From Pseudooceanicola nanhaiensis (lineage in GTDB: Bacteria > Pseudomonadota > Alphaproteobacteria > Rhodobacterales > Rhodobacteraceae), in NCBI RefSeq assembly GCF_020171315.1, contig NZ_JAIUZP010000005.1, positions 1-64,000 of the forward strand: a stretch of DNA of 64,000 nucleotides, in the 5' to 3' direction. The position numbers were made by a program, and so were the translations under genes. Below the pieces are notes generated by a model. That model was not told where the DNA came from. It did no database searches and saw only the letters and a list, made by a program, of their open reading frames with translations. Shown piece after piece: positions 7,762-17,488 of this stretch (position 1 is the stretch's first letter; every line of letters starts with the position of its first letter).

Positions 7762-9336
7762 CTATTTTGCCTTCTCGTCCCCGGTCTTGCTCTCGGCCTC
7801 CACCGTGCCCTCTGGGGGCAGGATCTCGGCGTCGGGCACGCTGTCCGCATCCTTGGTCGCGGCAGGCGTTGCAGCGGGCCCGGGATCGGCCGCCGGCGGG
7901 GTCGGGATCTCCGGTTCGACGGGCTGCGCGACAGGCACGGGCGCAGGGGCCTCTTCGTCGATCTTGCCGACGATCATCGGCAGCATCTCGAAGCCCATGG
8001 GCGCGCCGTATTCGCCGCTGCCCGCGTCACGCCAGGCCAGCGTGTCGAAGGCACCGCAGCTGTTGCAGACCGGCGTCCAGTGGCTGTGGACCTGGTGACA
8101 GTTCTCGCAGACCCACTGCGGGCCGCGCGGCGCGGCGATGGCGCGGGTCAGCCAGCCCTTCACGATGGCATCGGTGGAGCCCTCGCCGCGTTCGATGGCC
8201 GCCATCACGGTCAGCACGCGGGCATCGGGGCTCTCGGTCACCAGATCGCCTAGCGCGCGACGCGCCTCGGGGAAGTCCTCGGCAGCGATGTTCAGCTCGG
8301 CCTTGAGCAGGCGGGTTTCGCGGTGCTCGGGGTGGGACTTCAGCAACGGCGCAAAACGCTTGAGCCGGGCCTTGGGCGTCTCCTCCGGCTCGATCGAGGC
8401 GAAGGCAGCGGCGAGGTCGGGATGCGGCAGCGCCTCCCAAGCCTTGCGCAGCACGCGCGCGGCATGACGCTTGTTGCCCTTGTCGAGGTAGCCCTGCGCG
8501 GCCATGACGGCGGCCGGGATCAGGTCGGGCGACAGGCGGTTCGCCTCGATGGCGGCCTCGCGGGATTCGATGGAGACGCCTTCCTCGAACACGCCCTTGG
8601 CCTCGGACAGCGCGAGGACGGCATCGCGGCGGCGATGCACGTCGCGGGGCAGGGAGCCATGACGCAGCTTGGCGTTCAGGGTCGCGCGGGCGCCCTTCCA
8701 GTCAGCGTTCTGGGCCTGCAGCTTGAGCAGCGTGTCCTGCACTTCCTCGTGGGCGGGCTTCAGGGCGAAGGCCTTCTGCGCCAGTTGCATGGCGGTATCG
8801 GTGTCGCCCTCGGCCAGCTTCTGCTTCATCAGCCCGCGCACGCCGACGAAGCGGGTACGCTCATCGGTGAGCAGGGTCTTGTAGGCGGCCTCGGCGCGGC
8901 GCTTGTCGCCGGTGTATTCGGCGGCCTGAGAGGTGAGCAGGGCGCTCAGCTCGGGCCGGTCGAGGTACTTCTGCGCCTTGTTCGCCTTGGCCATGGCCAG
9001 ACGGCCCTCGCCGGAGGCCAGCGCGATCATCCCGTCGGACAGCGCCTGGTAGCCCTTGCGCTCGCGGTTGCGGTCGAAGTAGCGCGACAGCGCCGTTTCG
9101 TCGCCGTTGATGAAGCGCAGCACCGCGATCAGCAGGCCGAAGAGCTTGAGGAACAGCCAGACCGCGAGGATCAGCAGGATCATCGCGATGACCGACTTCA
9201 GCGGCGTCAGGTTGAATTCGTACCCACCGAAGGCGATGCGTACCCCGCCGTCCATTTCCAGCAGGTATCCGGCGCCCAGGGTGGCAGCCGCCACCAGCAG
9301 GACGAAAACGACAATCTTGATCAGTGACCAGAGCAT
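7762..9336 (-). CDS. hemY: HemY-like membrane TPR protein with C-terminal zinc ribbon
   Basis: A 524-residue inner-membrane protein of the proteobacterial HemY family (not the protoporphyrinogen oxidase of the same name). Two transmembrane segments lie at about 4-25 and 47-73, followed by a long tetratricopeptide region. Near residues 410-427 a pair of motifs, CENC and CNSC, forms a rubredoxin-like zinc ribbon, as in LapB-like proteins. The last 70 residues are proline- and acid-rich and probably disordered. The start at 9336 is chosen because the membrane segment follows directly (MLWSLIKIVV) and a GGA sits upstream. It is the last gene of a hemD, Mic60-like, hemY set, an order common in alphaproteobacteria. 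Its exact role in haem synthesis is unresolved. Confidence 0.9.
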   Translation of the reverse strand: MLWSLIKIVVFVLLVAAATLGAGYLLEMDGGVRIAFGGYEFNLTPLKSVIAMILLILAVWLFLKLFGLLIAVLRFINGDETALSRYFDRNRERKGYQALSDGMIALASGEGRLAMAKANKAQKYLDRPELSALLTSQAAEYTGDKRRAEAAYKTLLTDERTRFVGVRGLMKQKLAEGDTDTAMQLAQKAFALKPAHEEVQDTLLKLQAQNADWKGARATLNAKLRHGSLPRDVHRRRDAVLALSEAKGVFEEGVSIESREAAIEANRLSPDLIPAAVMAAQGYLDKGNKRHAARVLRKAWEALPHPDLAAAFASIEPEETPKARLKRFAPLLKSHPEHRETRLLKAELNIAAEDFPEARRALGDLVTESPDARVLTVMAAIERGEGSTDAIVKGWLTRAIAAPRGPQWVCENCHQVHSHWTPVCNSCGAFDTLAWRDAGSGEYGAPMGFEMLPMIVGKIDEEAPAPVPVAQPVEPEIPTPPAADPGPAATPAATKDADSVPDAEILPPEGTVEAESKTGDEKAK

Positions 9337-9349
9337 TCGCTGGAGTTCC

Positions 9350-10774
9350 TTATTGGCTTTGCGTTTGGTCGGCCAGAAGCGCCTCGGCCGCGGCGAGGGC
9401 CTGCGCCCGTTCCGTGGCACTGGCGGTCCAGTCGGCCATGGCGGCCTTGGCCGGTTCCGGCAGGGTGTCGATCTCGGCCAGGGCGTCCTGCAGGCGTCCG
9501 TCGCGCAGGGCGGCCTCTGCACGGGACAGCACGGCATCGGCATCATCGCCATCGCGGGCGGTCAGCGAGCGCGCGCCGAGCTGGGTCTTGAGGAAGTCCC
9601 CGATCGAGCTGGTGCCTTCGCCGGTCGCCATGCGCACATCGGCAAGCGCGGCGCGGGCGGCGTCGGGATAGGTGTCGATCAGCGCGCCAAGCGTCGTCAC
9701 ACCGGATTGCGCCGGGGCGGACAGCGGGGCAGGGATCTCCACCCCGTTCGCGCCAAGGCCCTGCAGAACGTTGGCGTAGGGCGCGCCGTTGTCGATGGCC
9801 GAAAGCACCTGCGAGATGCCCGCGCGGATGGAGGCATCCTGCGCATCCTCGGCGGCGGCGGCCTCCTTCTGCTGGGCCTGGGTGATCAGCGCCTCGACCT
9901 CGGTCCGCTGGTCCTGCATCGCCTGCTGCAGCCGGGCCAGTTCATCCTCGTAAGCCTTGATCGCCGCTTCCGAGACGCCCTCGGAAATCGGGCGTTTCTC
10001 AAGCTCGGTGATCTTGGCGGCCTGATCGCCCAGCTGGCTTTCCAGCGCAGCGATCCGGTCGGAGGCCGCGGCGGCGGCGGCCTGCGCCTCGGAGGCTGCG
10101 GCTTCGACACCGCTGATGTCGGGGCCCACTTCGAGGGCGGCGTTCAGGTCATCCAGCACGCGCTGCTGCGCATCGAGACGTTCGGTGAGCGCGACCACGG
10201 CCTCGTCATCGGAGCCGAAGGGCGCGATGCCGGCATTATCGAGATAAAGCGCGAGGCCAAAGCCAAGCCCGGCCGCGACGATGCCACCCACCATGATCGG
10301 GACGAAGCCGCCCTTCTTCTGGACGATGGTCGTGCCCGCGGGCGCCAGCGGCGGCTCGGCCACGGTGCGTTCGGTTTCGATCGGATCGGAGGGCGGCAGG
10401 ACGGGTTCGTCGTCCGACGCCATCTCGGTCTCCGCGTCCTCGGGCGTGTCGTCGGCGGTCGGCGCCTCGTCGGTGTCGCGGAAGGGCTCTTCCTGCGCGA
10501 TCACCGGGGCATCGTCGTCGCCGGCGCTCTCGGTCTTGGGATTGGAAATGCCAATGTCCTCGGGCAGCGTCAGCTCCGGTTCGGAGGCTGCGTCTGCCGT
10601 CGCGGGTGTCTCTTCGAGATCGGTGGACTCGGGCGTCGCGTCGGGCGCGGGCGTTGCCGCGCTCTCCTCGGTCGGGGTTCCCTCGGTGGTGCCGTCCTCG
10701 GGCGTCACACCTTCCGGCGTGAGCTTCTCTTCGGAACCATCCGTCTGGGCGGAGGAGTCTTTCTTCTTCGCCAC
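9350..10774 (-). CDS. Mic60/mitofilin-like inner membrane protein
   Basis: A 474-residue protein of the alphaproteobacterial mitofilin family, which shapes the inner membrane and its invaginations and contacts outer-membrane proteins. The first 150 residues are highly acidic and low-complexity. A single transmembrane helix lies at about 157-178, then a coiled coil (roughly 190-300), then the mitofilin-like C-terminal helices. The start is the GTG at 10774, seated behind AAAGGAGAG; upstream in-frame codons lack such a site. It lies between hemD and hemY, with only 13 bases to hemY. In phototrophic relatives this family affects intracytoplasmic membrane formation. Confidence 0.85.
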   Translation of the reverse strand: MAKKKDSSAQTDGSEEKLTPEGVTPEDGTTEGTPTEESAATPAPDATPESTDLEETPATADAASEPELTLPEDIGISNPKTESAGDDDAPVIAQEEPFRDTDEAPTADDTPEDAETEMASDDEPVLPPSDPIETERTVAEPPLAPAGTTIVQKKGGFVPIMVGGIVAAGLGFGLALYLDNAGIAPFGSDDEAVVALTERLDAQQRVLDDLNAALEVGPDISGVEAAASEAQAAAAAASDRIAALESQLGDQAAKITELEKRPISEGVSEAAIKAYEDELARLQQAMQDQRTEVEALITQAQQKEAAAAEDAQDASIRAGISQVLSAIDNGAPYANVLQGLGANGVEIPAPLSAPAQSGVTTLGALIDTYPDAARAALADVRMATGEGTSSIGDFLKTQLGARSLTARDGDDADAVLSRAEAALRDGRLQDALAEIDTLPEPAKAAMADWTASATERAQALAAAEALLADQTQSQ

Positions 10775-10823
10775 GGTCTCTCCTTTCGATTCTGCCCGGC
10801 CCTCACGGGCGTCAAGGCTGACC

Positions 10824-11561
10824 TTACTGTGGGGCCTCCCGCCCCTCAACCCGCCGGGCGGCGCGGTAAAGCGCCGCCATGGCCTCCATCATGGACGCGG
10901 CATCAGGTCTCAATGCAATGGCGCACTTTGTCATCTGACATGCACCCAGCGCCCTGACCACCGCCACGCTCATCGCCGCGACATAAAGCGGCGCTTTTCC
11001 GCGCGGTTCTGCTTCAAATAGGGCAGCGCTGCGCGGCGAAAAGAGCGGCACCAGAACAGGGGCGTCCCGATCCAGCAATTTGTGCGCCTCCTGCGAGAGC
11101 GGCTGCGCCTTTTGATCGTAAAGCGCGGCCCCCCGTGCCGAAAGACCTGCCGCCGCAAGTCTTTCGACGAGGTTACCACGCACGTTGACGCCGTGGACAT
11201 GCAGAAGGCCGCCCGGACACCCGCCCGTGCGGGCCATGTCGATCAGCGCCGCGCCCAGCGCATCGACATCGCCGCCAAGCACATCGGCGGTGTGGCCGGC
11301 GGCGCGTGCGGCGGCGGCGGTCGCCTCTCCGACGGTGTAGGCGGGCAGGGGCGGCCCACCGCAGGCGGACCAGGCCCGCACCCCGTTGCGCGAGGTGAAG
11401 ACCAGACGGTCAATGCCGCCCAGATCGGGCAGGGCCCCCGCGAAGACAATGCGTTGCAGCGGAGAGATCACGACCGGCGCCTCGGGCCATTGCGCTGCCA
11501 ATTGCGCCGCCATGACGCGGGCGTCCTCGGCGGGGCGGGTCAGCAGGAAGGCGGGCTTCAT
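10824..11561 (-). CDS. hemD: Uroporphyrinogen-III synthase
   Basis: A 245-residue protein that would close and invert ring D of hydroxymethylbilane to give uroporphyrinogen III, the branch point to haem, bacteriochlorophyll and cobalamin. The sequence is weakly conserved in the family, but LLTRPAEDA at the start, [12 protein letters not shown] (about 73-84) and [13 protein letters not shown] (about 171-183) are typical of HemD. The length is normal. It is first in the minus-strand set with the Mic60-like gene and hemY. Its start is about 80 bases from the divergent tsaD gene, so the two share a promoter region. Confidence 0.88.
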   Translation of the reverse strand: MKPAFLLTRPAEDARVMAAQLAAQWPEAPVVISPLQRIVFAGALPDLGGIDRLVFTSRNGVRAWSACGGPPLPAYTVGEATAAAARAAGHTADVLGGDVDALGAALIDMARTGGCPGGLLHVHGVNVRGNLVERLAAAGLSARGAALYDQKAQPLSQEAHKLLDRDAPVLVPLFSPRSAALFEAEPRGKAPLYVAAMSVAVVRALGACQMTKCAIALRPDAASMMEAMAALYRAARRVEGREAPQ

Positions 11562-11641
11562 GGCGCGGTCGCGGTTGTTTGTGGACTGTTCCGGTGTTAC
11601 CTGCCGGGGAACCGCGATGCAAATGCGCAGGAGGCCGGGGG

Positions 11642-12739
11642 ATGACCCGGAGCTTGACCATCCTCGGGCTGGAAAGCAGCTGTGACGACACCGCCGCCGC
11701 CGTTCTGCGGGGCGATGCGCAGGGCCGTGCCGAGATCCTCTCGACCGTCGTTTCAGGCCAGACAGAGCTGCACGCGGCCTTCGGCGGCGTGGTTCCCGAG
11801 ATCGCTGCCCGCGCCCATGCCGAGAAGCTGGACCTCTGCGTCAAACAGGCTCTGACACAGGCGAATGTGACCCTGAAAGAGATCGACGCCGTGGCCGTGA
11901 CCGCTGGCCCGGGGCTCATCGGCGGGGTCATGTCGGGTGTGATGTGCGCCAAGGGGATCGCCGCGGGCGCCGGTCTGCCGCTGGTGGGGGTGAACCACCT
12001 TGCGGGCCACGCGCTGACGCCGCGGCTGACCGATGGCGCGGCCTATTCCTACCTGATGCTGCTGGTCTCGGGCGGGCATTGCCAGTTCCTGCTGGTGCGC
12101 GGCCCGCAGGATTTCACCCGCCTTGGCGGCACGATCGACGATGCCCCGGGCGAGGCCTTCGACAAGACCGCCCGCCTGCTGGCCCTGCCGCAGCCCGGTG
12201 GCCCCTCGGTCGAGGCCGAGGCGCTGGAGGGCGATCCGAAACGCTTCCGCTTCCCGCGTCCGCTGCTGGACCGGGAGGGCTGCGACATGTCCTTTTCCGG
12301 CCTCAAGACCGCGCTGCTGCGCACGCGGGACGAGGCGATGGCCCCCTTCGACGGGCTGCGCAAGCAGGACCGCCGCGATCTCTGCGCAGGGTTCCAGGCC
12401 GCCGTGGTGGATGTGCTGGCCGAGAAGACCCGCCGTGCACTGACGCTCTACCTGGCCGAGACCCCCGCCCGTCCCATGCTGGCCGTCGCCGGGGGCGTGG
12501 CCGCGAACAAGGCCATTCGGGCCGCGTTAGAGACGGTTTCGGGCGAGATGGGCGTGGCATTCACCGCGCCGCCGCTGCGCCTGTGCACCGATAATGCCGC
12601 GATGATCGCCTATGCCGGGATCGAACTATATTCTCTTGGACAGCGGGACGGGATGGACCTGACCGCGCGGCCAAGGTGGCCACTGGACAAGGCCAGCCCG
12701 GCAATGCTGGGCGGCGGCAAGAAAGGGGCCAAGGCATGA
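11642..12739 (+). CDS. tsaD: tRNA N6-adenosine threonylcarbamoyltransferase TsaD
   Basis: A 365-residue catalytic subunit that transfers the threonylcarbamoyl group to A37 of tRNAs reading ANN codons, working with TsaB, TsaC and Tsa[16 protein letters not shown] at the N-terminus, the metal-binding HLAGH (H119, H123), LVSGGHCQ and [10 protein letters not shown] are all present. The start at 11642 matches the family N-terminus ([16 protein letters not shown]). Its stop overlaps the gpsA start. tsaE lies at 25421 in the same window; tsaB and tsaC are not seen. Confidence 0.97.
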   Translation: MTRSLTILGLESSCDDTAAAVLRGDAQGRAEILSTVVSGQTELHAAFGGVVPEIAARAHAEKLDLCVKQALTQANVTLKEIDAVAVTAGPGLIGGVMSGVMCAKGIAAGAGLPLVGVNHLAGHALTPRLTDGAAYSYLMLLVSGGHCQFLLVRGPQDFTRLGGTIDDAPGEAFDKTARLLALPQPGGPSVEAEALEGDPKRFRFPRPLLDREGCDMSFSGLKTALLRTRDEAMAPFDGLRKQDRRDLCAGFQAAVVDVLAEKTRRALTLYLAETPARPMLAVAGGVAANKAIRAALETVSGEMGVAFTAPPLRLCTDNAAMIAYAGIELYSLGQRDGMDLTARPRWPLDKASPAMLGGGKKGAKA

Positions 12740-13689
12740 CGGCAGTTCTGGGCGCAGGCGCCTTCGGCACGGCACTGGCGGTCTCGCTGGCGCAGATGGG
12801 GCCGGTGACGCTCTGGGGCCGCAACGATTATGCCATGTCCCGCATCGCCGAAACCCGGCAGAACCCGCGCCTGCCCGGCGTGACCCTGCCGGACGCGCTG
12901 ACCGTGACGGACGATCTGGGTGCGCTGCCCGAGGGGCCGCTGCTGCTGGCCGTGCCGATGCAGAAGCTGCGCGCCATGGTCACCGATCACGCCGAGGCCC
13001 TGCGCGGCCGCACGCTGGTGGCCTGCTGCAAGGGGATCGAACTCTCCACCGGGCTCAGCCCGCTGCAGGTGATCGAAGAGGTGCTGCCCGGCACGATGAC
13101 CGCCCAGCTGACCGGGCCCAGTTTCGCCGCCGACATCGCCCGCGGCCTGCCCACGGCGCTGACGCTGGCCTGCGCCGACGAGGCCTGTTCCCGGACCCTG
13201 CAAAGCGCTCTTTCGACCCGAAACCTGAGGATCTACCGCACCACCGACGTGGTGGGCGCGGCGCTTGGCGGGGCGCTGAAGAACGTCATCGCCATCGCCT
13301 GCGGGGCGGCCATGGGTGCAGGTCTGGGGGAAAGTGCGCGCGCCGCCCTGATCACCCGCGGCTATGCCGAGATGCAGCGCCTCGCCCTCGCGCTTGGGGC
13401 CGAGCCGGAGACGCTGGCGGGCCTGTCGGGCTTTGGCGACCTCACGCTGACCTGCACCTCGGCGCAGTCGCGCAACTATGCCTTCGGCCTCTCCATCGGG
13501 AAGGGCGAGGGCTTCGATCCATCCGTCACCGTCGAAGGCGCGGCCACCGCGCGGGCAGTTCAACAGAAAACCGATGCCATGGGCCTCGAGATGCCGATCA
13601 CAGGGGTTGTGGTCGGGCTGATCGACGGCAAGATGGACGTCGGCCAGGCCATGGACCGGCTGCTGAGCCGGCCACTGAAAGAGGAATAA
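12736..13689 (+). CDS. gpsA: Glycerol-3-phosphate dehydrogenase [NAD(P)+]
   Basis: A 317-residue cytosolic enzyme that reduces dihydroxyacetone phosphate to sn-glycerol-3-phosphate for phospholipid synthesis. GAGAFG (6-11) is the NAD(P)-binding loop. The [12 protein letters not shown] segment holds the catalytic lysine, and GFGDLTLTC is the family signature near the substrate site. The start ATG at 12736 overlaps the tsaD stop as ATGA, so the two are translationally coupled. The length is normal for the family. Confidence 0.97.
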   Translation: MTAVLGAGAFGTALAVSLAQMGPVTLWGRNDYAMSRIAETRQNPRLPGVTLPDALTVTDDLGALPEGPLLLAVPMQKLRAMVTDHAEALRGRTLVACCKGIELSTGLSPLQVIEEVLPGTMTAQLTGPSFAADIARGLPTALTLACADEACSRTLQSALSTRNLRIYRTTDVVGAALGGALKNVIAIACGAAMGAGLGESARAALITRGYAEMQRLALALGAEPETLAGLSGFGDLTLTCTSAQSRNYAFGLSIGKGEGFDPSVTVEGAATARAVQQKTDAMGLEMPITGVVVGLIDGKMDVGQAMDRLLSRPLKEE

Positions 13690-13692
13690 AAG

Positions 13693-13965
13693 ATGTTTTA
13701 CGCCCTGATGGCACAGGACAAACCCGGCGCGCTTCAGGTCCGCAAGGACAACCGCGAGGCGCATATCGCCTATCTGAAGGAAACCGGCATCGTCGCCCAG
13801 GCCGGGCCGCTGCTCGATGCCAACGGCGACATGTGCGGCAGCCTCGTGATCCTCGACTGTGCCGACATGGCCGCCGCCGAGGCCTGGGCCGCGAATGACC
13901 CCTATGCCAAGGCGGACCTCTTTGCAGAGGTGAAGCTGGCGCCGTGGAACCGGGTGATCGGCTGA
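13693..13965 (+). CDS. YciI-like protein
   Basis: A 90-residue YCII-domain protein, a small ferredoxin-like fold with conserved histidine (REAHIAYL) and aspartate (DPYAKADLF) in a putative active site. The biochemical role of this family is mostly unknown. It starts three bases after gpsA, and its stop overlaps the start of the EVE-domain gene, which places it inside the tsaD operon. Confidence 0.9.
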   Translation: MFYALMAQDKPGALQVRKDNREAHIAYLKETGIVAQAGPLLDANGDMCGSLVILDCADMAAAEAWAANDPYAKADLFAEVKLAPWNRVIG

Positions 13966-14384
13966 TGCGCTACTGGCTGTTCAAGTCCGAGCCCTCGACC
14001 TGGTCCTGGGATGACCAGGTGGCCAAGGGCGATGCCGGCGAGGAATGGGACGGCGTGCGCAACTATCAGGCGCGCAACATGATGCGGGAGATGAAGCTGG
14101 GCGATCACGGCTTCTTCTACCACTCCCAGTCGGAAAAGGCCGTGGTCGGGATCGTCGAGGTCTGCGCCGAGGTCCACCCCGACAGCAAGGCCGGTGATCC
14201 CCGCTGGGAATGCGTGGACATCAAGGCGGTGCGGCCCTTCAAGCGGCCCGTGACGCTGCAGGACTGCAAGGACGAACCGCGGCTGGCCGAGATGGTGCTC
14301 GTGAACAACACGCGGCTTTCCGTGCAGCCGGTGACCGAGGCGGAATGGCGGCTGATCTGCGAGATGGGCCAGACGGACGCGTGA
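13965..14384 (+). CDS. EVE domain-containing protein
   Basis: A 139-residue protein made of a single EVE domain, a PUA-like fold that reads modified bases in DNA or RNA. WLFKSEPSTWSWDD at the N-terminus, WDGVRNYQARNMMREM and the GIVEV strand are characteristic. The start at 13965 overlaps the YciI-like stop as TGATG. As the last member of a run that includes tsaD it may be tied to nucleic-acid modification, but this is inference from position. Confidence 0.92.
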   Translation: MRYWLFKSEPSTWSWDDQVAKGDAGEEWDGVRNYQARNMMREMKLGDHGFFYHSQSEKAVVGIVEVCAEVHPDSKAGDPRWECVDIKAVRPFKRPVTLQDCKDEPRLAEMVLVNNTRLSVQPVTEAEWRLICEMGQTDA

Positions 14385-14454
14385 TCGCGTACTGATCGGG
14401 CAGGGGCCGCGCGCCCCAGTCCGATCCTTCGGTTCCGACCTCACCAATGCCCAT

Positions 14455-14490
14455 AAAACGAAGGGGCCCGGATCGTACCGAACCCCTTCG
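14455..14490 (-). terminator. Rho-independent terminator of the DUF2853 gene
   Basis: CGAAGGGG (14459-14466) pairs with CCCCTTCG (14483-14490). Read on the minus strand, the stem is followed by TTTT, so it would end transcripts of the gene at 14630-14971. It lies in the 245-base space between converging genes. Confidence 0.6.
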
Positions 14491-14629
14491 CCACCCCACG
14501 TGTTCCCACTTCACCACACGTGTTCGATTTCAAGGTCCGGCCGTCCTGGCCGCTCCCTTTTAATACCAGACCGGGCAATGCCGAGGCAAAGCCTAAGCAC
14601 TTAAAATGCCACGCATTGCCGGTGCGGGA

Positions 14630-14971
14630 TCAGCCGTAGACGGCCTCTTTGCCGAAGTGCTTGGTCAGCATGTAGTAGACGACCGCGCGGTACTTGTTCC
14701 GCTCGGACTTGCCGTAGGTCTCGATGACGCTGTCGATCGCGCTCATCAGCTCGGGCCCGTCGGCCAGGCCCAGCTTCTTGATCAGGAAATTGGCCTTCAC
14801 GGTTTCCAGCTCGCCCGGCTGGCTGGAGGCCACGGTGGAGGCATCCGCGTCATAGATCGACGGGCCGCAGCCGATGGTCACCTTGGTCAGCAGATCCATA
14901 TCCGGATCCATGCCGCATTTCTCTTTCAGATCCTCAGCGTATTTCGCAATGAGATCGTCGCGCTTGCCCAT
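14630..14971 (-). CDS. DUF2853 family protein
   Basis: A 113-residue, helical cytosolic protein of a conserved family without assigned function. It shows the family pattern of an N-terminal KYAEDLKEKCGMDPD stretch, then a run from IKKLGLADGPELMSAI to YGKSERNKYRAVVYYML. The start at 14971 follows an AGGTG ribosome binding site; an upstream ATG in the same frame would add eight residues. It is monocistronic, with a hairpin terminator downstream. Confidence 0.8.
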   Translation of the reverse strand: MGKRDDLIAKYAEDLKEKCGMDPDMDLLTKVTIGCGPSIYDADASTVASSQPGELETVKANFLIKKLGLADGPELMSAIDSVIETYGKSERNKYRAVVYYMLTKHFGKEAVYG

Positions 14972-15230
14972 GAATTTCACCTGTCCGTTAGTCATTAAAT
15001 ACACATGAAACCCGGGCAACCCCGCGGTTTCGATCAAAGGTTACTCCCGCGCCGGGACTGAAAGAAGCGCAAAACACCATAATTCCGCCTCAAGTATTAA
15101 GCGTTCGTAAAAAATCCATGACAGGTGAGGCGCATTGGCGTCATGCTGACCCCATGCGGGAATACCCGCGGCCGGGCCCTCGACGGTCCCACCGTCCCAC
15201 CCCGGTCCCAATAAGAACAGGAGAGTGGAG

Positions 15231-15668
15231 ATGACGACTGAAACCTACGTCGTGGCCTATGAGGGCGATGACGACGACAGCAAGACGCTCGACTACGCGA
15301 TGGCGAGCGCCAAGAAGGCAGGGGCCAAGATCTATCTGGTCCACATCCTCGAATGGTCCCCCTACAGCTTCCTGACCCCGACCGAGATCGAGGAGCGGAC
15401 CATGCGCCGCAAGGAGGAACTGGCCCGCGCCAAGGAGGTCATCATCGACCCCGCGCTTGCCAAGGTGACCGCCGCCGGGCTGGAGGCCGAGGGCGTGATC
15501 AAGTACGGCTCGGTCGTCGAGTTGGTGGCCGAAACGGCGACCTCCGTCGGCGCGTCGATGATCTTCGTGGGACGCTCGGGGTCGAATTCGATCTCGTCGC
15601 GGGTCTTCGGCTCGGTCCCGCTGGGGCTGGCACAGATCGCCCCGGTCCCCACGGTCATTGTCCCCTGA
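15231..15668 (+). CDS. Universal stress protein (UspA family)
   Basis: A 145-residue single-domain Usp. The N-terminal strand YVVAYEGDDDD and the C-terminal GRSGSNSISSRVFGSVP fit the G-2x-G-9x-G(S/T) ATP-binding signature. The start at 15231 sits behind AGGAGAG. It is followed after 17 bases by the amino-acid symporter gene, a pairing suggesting that the stress protein acts on or with the transporter. Confidence 0.92.
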   Translation: MTTETYVVAYEGDDDDSKTLDYAMASAKKAGAKIYLVHILEWSPYSFLTPTEIEERTMRRKEELARAKEVIIDPALAKVTAAGLEAEGVIKYGSVVELVAETATSVGASMIFVGRSGSNSISSRVFGSVPLGLAQIAPVPTVIVP

Positions 15669-15685
15669 ACGCGAAAGGCTTCTCC

Positions 15686-17224
15686 ATGAATTTCAAATCC
15701 GCATTCCTTGCCGCGCCGGGGCTGGCCTTCCTTGCCTCTGCCGCGCAGGCCTCGATCGACGAGACGATCAACACCGCCGTCGGCGCCGCAACGGGGCCCT
15801 TTGTCTCCTTCATCTTCTCCCCCTTCCCGGGCACGTCCTTCCCCTGGATCGTGATGTGGCTGGTCATCGCGGCCACGATCTTTACCCTCTATTTCGGCTT
15901 CATCCAGTTCCGGGCCTTTCCCCACTCCATCGCCCTCGTGGCGGGCAAGTACTCTGACCCGAATGACGCGGGCGAGGTGAGCCACTTCCAGGCCCTCGCA
16001 ACGGCGCTCTCGGGCACCGTGGGCCTCGGCAATATCGCGGGGGTCGCGGTCGCGGTCTCCATCGGCGGGCCCGGCGCGACCTTCTGGATGATCCTCGCGG
16101 GCCTCATGGGCATGGCGTCGAAATTCACCGAATGTACGCTGGGCGTGAAATATCGGAACGAGTACGAGAACGGCACCGTTTCGGGCGGCCCGATGTACTA
16201 CCTCAGCAAGGGCCTGAGCGCGCAGGGCAAGGCGGGCCTCGGCAAGGTGCTGGCGATCCTCTTCTCGATCTTCTGCGTGCTCGGCTCGCTGGGGGGCGGC
16301 AACATGTTCCAGGCCAACCAGGCCCATGCGCAGATCACCAACATCGTGGGTGACTACCCCGGCTGGATCACCGGCGTCATCTTCGCGGCCATCGTCTTTG
16401 CGGTGATCGTGGGCGGGCTCCAGTCCATCGCGCAGGTGACCGAGAAGATCGTGCCGCTGATGGCCGTGATCTACTGTGGTGCGGCGCTGATCATCATCCT
16501 GATGAACATCGACAAGCTCGGCTGGGCCTTCGGTCAGATCTTCTCGGGTGCCTTCACCGGCCTCGGCATCGCGGGCGGCCTCGTGGGCGCGCTGATCCAG
16601 GGCTTCAAGCGGGCGGCCTTCTCGAACGAGGCGGGCGTCGGCTCGGCCGCCATCGCGCACTCGGCGGTGAAGACCAAGGAGCCGATCACCGAAGGCTTCG
16701 TCTCGCTGCTGGAGCCCTTCATCGACACCGTGGTGATCTGCACCATGACCGCGCTGGTCATCGTGATCACCGGGGTGATGACGATCGACCCGGACACCGG
16801 TCTCTATGTCTGGGACGAAGCGGCAGGCCGCATCGCGACCGTGGACAATGCCTCGGGCGTGGCACTGACCTCTGCCGCCTTCGGCTCCACGATCTCGTGG
16901 TTCCCCTTCATCCTCGCCATCGCGGTGATCCTCTTCGCCTTCTCGACGATGATCTCGTGGAGCTACTACGGGCTAAAGGCCTGGACCTACATGTTCGGCG
17001 AGGGCAAGTCGAAGGAGCTGACCTTCAAGGTGATCTTCTGCATCTTCGTGGTGATCGGCGCGGCCATGAACCTCGGGCCGGTGATCGACTTCTCCGATGC
17101 GGCGATCTTTGCCATGGCTCTGGTGAACATCTTCGGCCTCTACTTCCTGATGCCGATCGTGAAGGCCGAGCTGACCTCCTACCTCTCGCGGCTGAAGTCG
17201 GGCGAAATCAAGAAGTTCGCCTGA
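15686..17224 (+). CDS. Alanine/glycine:cation symporter (AGCS family)
   Basis: A 512-residue inner-membrane transporter that would import alanine or glycine with Na+ or H+. About eleven hydrophobic helices are visible. The GTVGLGNIAGVAVAVSIGGP and FWMILAGLMGMASKFTE segments and the FSNEAGVGSAAIAHS segment are AGCS hallmarks. The N-terminus (MNFKSAFLAAPGLAFLASAAQA) looks like a cleavable signal but probably precedes the first membrane helix. It shares a transcript with the upstream universal stress gene and ends in a strong terminator. Confidence 0.93.
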   Translation: MNFKSAFLAAPGLAFLASAAQASIDETINTAVGAATGPFVSFIFSPFPGTSFPWIVMWLVIAATIFTLYFGFIQFRAFPHSIALVAGKYSDPNDAGEVSHFQALATALSGTVGLGNIAGVAVAVSIGGPGATFWMILAGLMGMASKFTECTLGVKYRNEYENGTVSGGPMYYLSKGLSAQGKAGLGKVLAILFSIFCVLGSLGGGNMFQANQAHAQITNIVGDYPGWITGVIFAAIVFAVIVGGLQSIAQVTEKIVPLMAVIYCGAALIIILMNIDKLGWAFGQIFSGAFTGLGIAGGLVGALIQGFKRAAFSNEAGVGSAAIAHSAVKTKEPITEGFVSLLEPFIDTVVICTMTALVIVITGVMTIDPDTGLYVWDEAAGRIATVDNASGVALTSAAFGSTISWFPFILAIAVILFAFSTMISWSYYGLKAWTYMFGEGKSKELTFKVIFCIFVVIGAAMNLGPVIDFSDAAIFAMALVNIFGLYFLMPIVKAELTSYLSRLKSGEIKKFA

Positions 17225-17243
17225 TACGGGCCCAAGCGATCCG

Positions 17244-17275
17244 AAGGGGCCGTCCCATGGGGGCGGCCCCTTTTT
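17244..17275 (+). terminator. Rho-independent terminator after the AGCS gene
   Basis: AAGGGGCCG pairs with CGGCCCCTT around an 11-base loop and runs into TTTTT. It stands 20 bases after the symporter stop codon. Confidence 0.85.
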
Positions 17276-17312
17276 CGTGGCGCGCTGTCCGCCACCCGGC
17301 CCGCGTCTCTGC

Positions 17313-17357
17313 CCGGAAAATTCGAATTTTCCGGACCGGAATTTTTGAAAATTCCGG
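17313..17357. repeat. Tandem pair of AT-cored palindromes
   Basis: Two near-perfect palindromes lie one base apart. The first (17313-17334) runs CCGGAAAATT, CG, AATTTTCCGG. The second (17336-17357) is CCGGAATTTT, TG, AAAATTCCGG. Their cores closely resemble the pair at 36004-36049. They stand out as A+T islands in GC-rich surroundings, between a terminator and the next gene. Confidence 0.75.
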
Positions 17358-17488
17358 GGGCAGCGCGGGGTGAGAGGGAAACGCAGAATATCATATGAAT
17401 ATGTATCTTTGTTCTTGTCAGACCGGGGGGAGGGGGCGCATCGTCGGGGTCCGGGCGTTGAGGAGCGCCCTTTTCCAGGGAGGAAATC

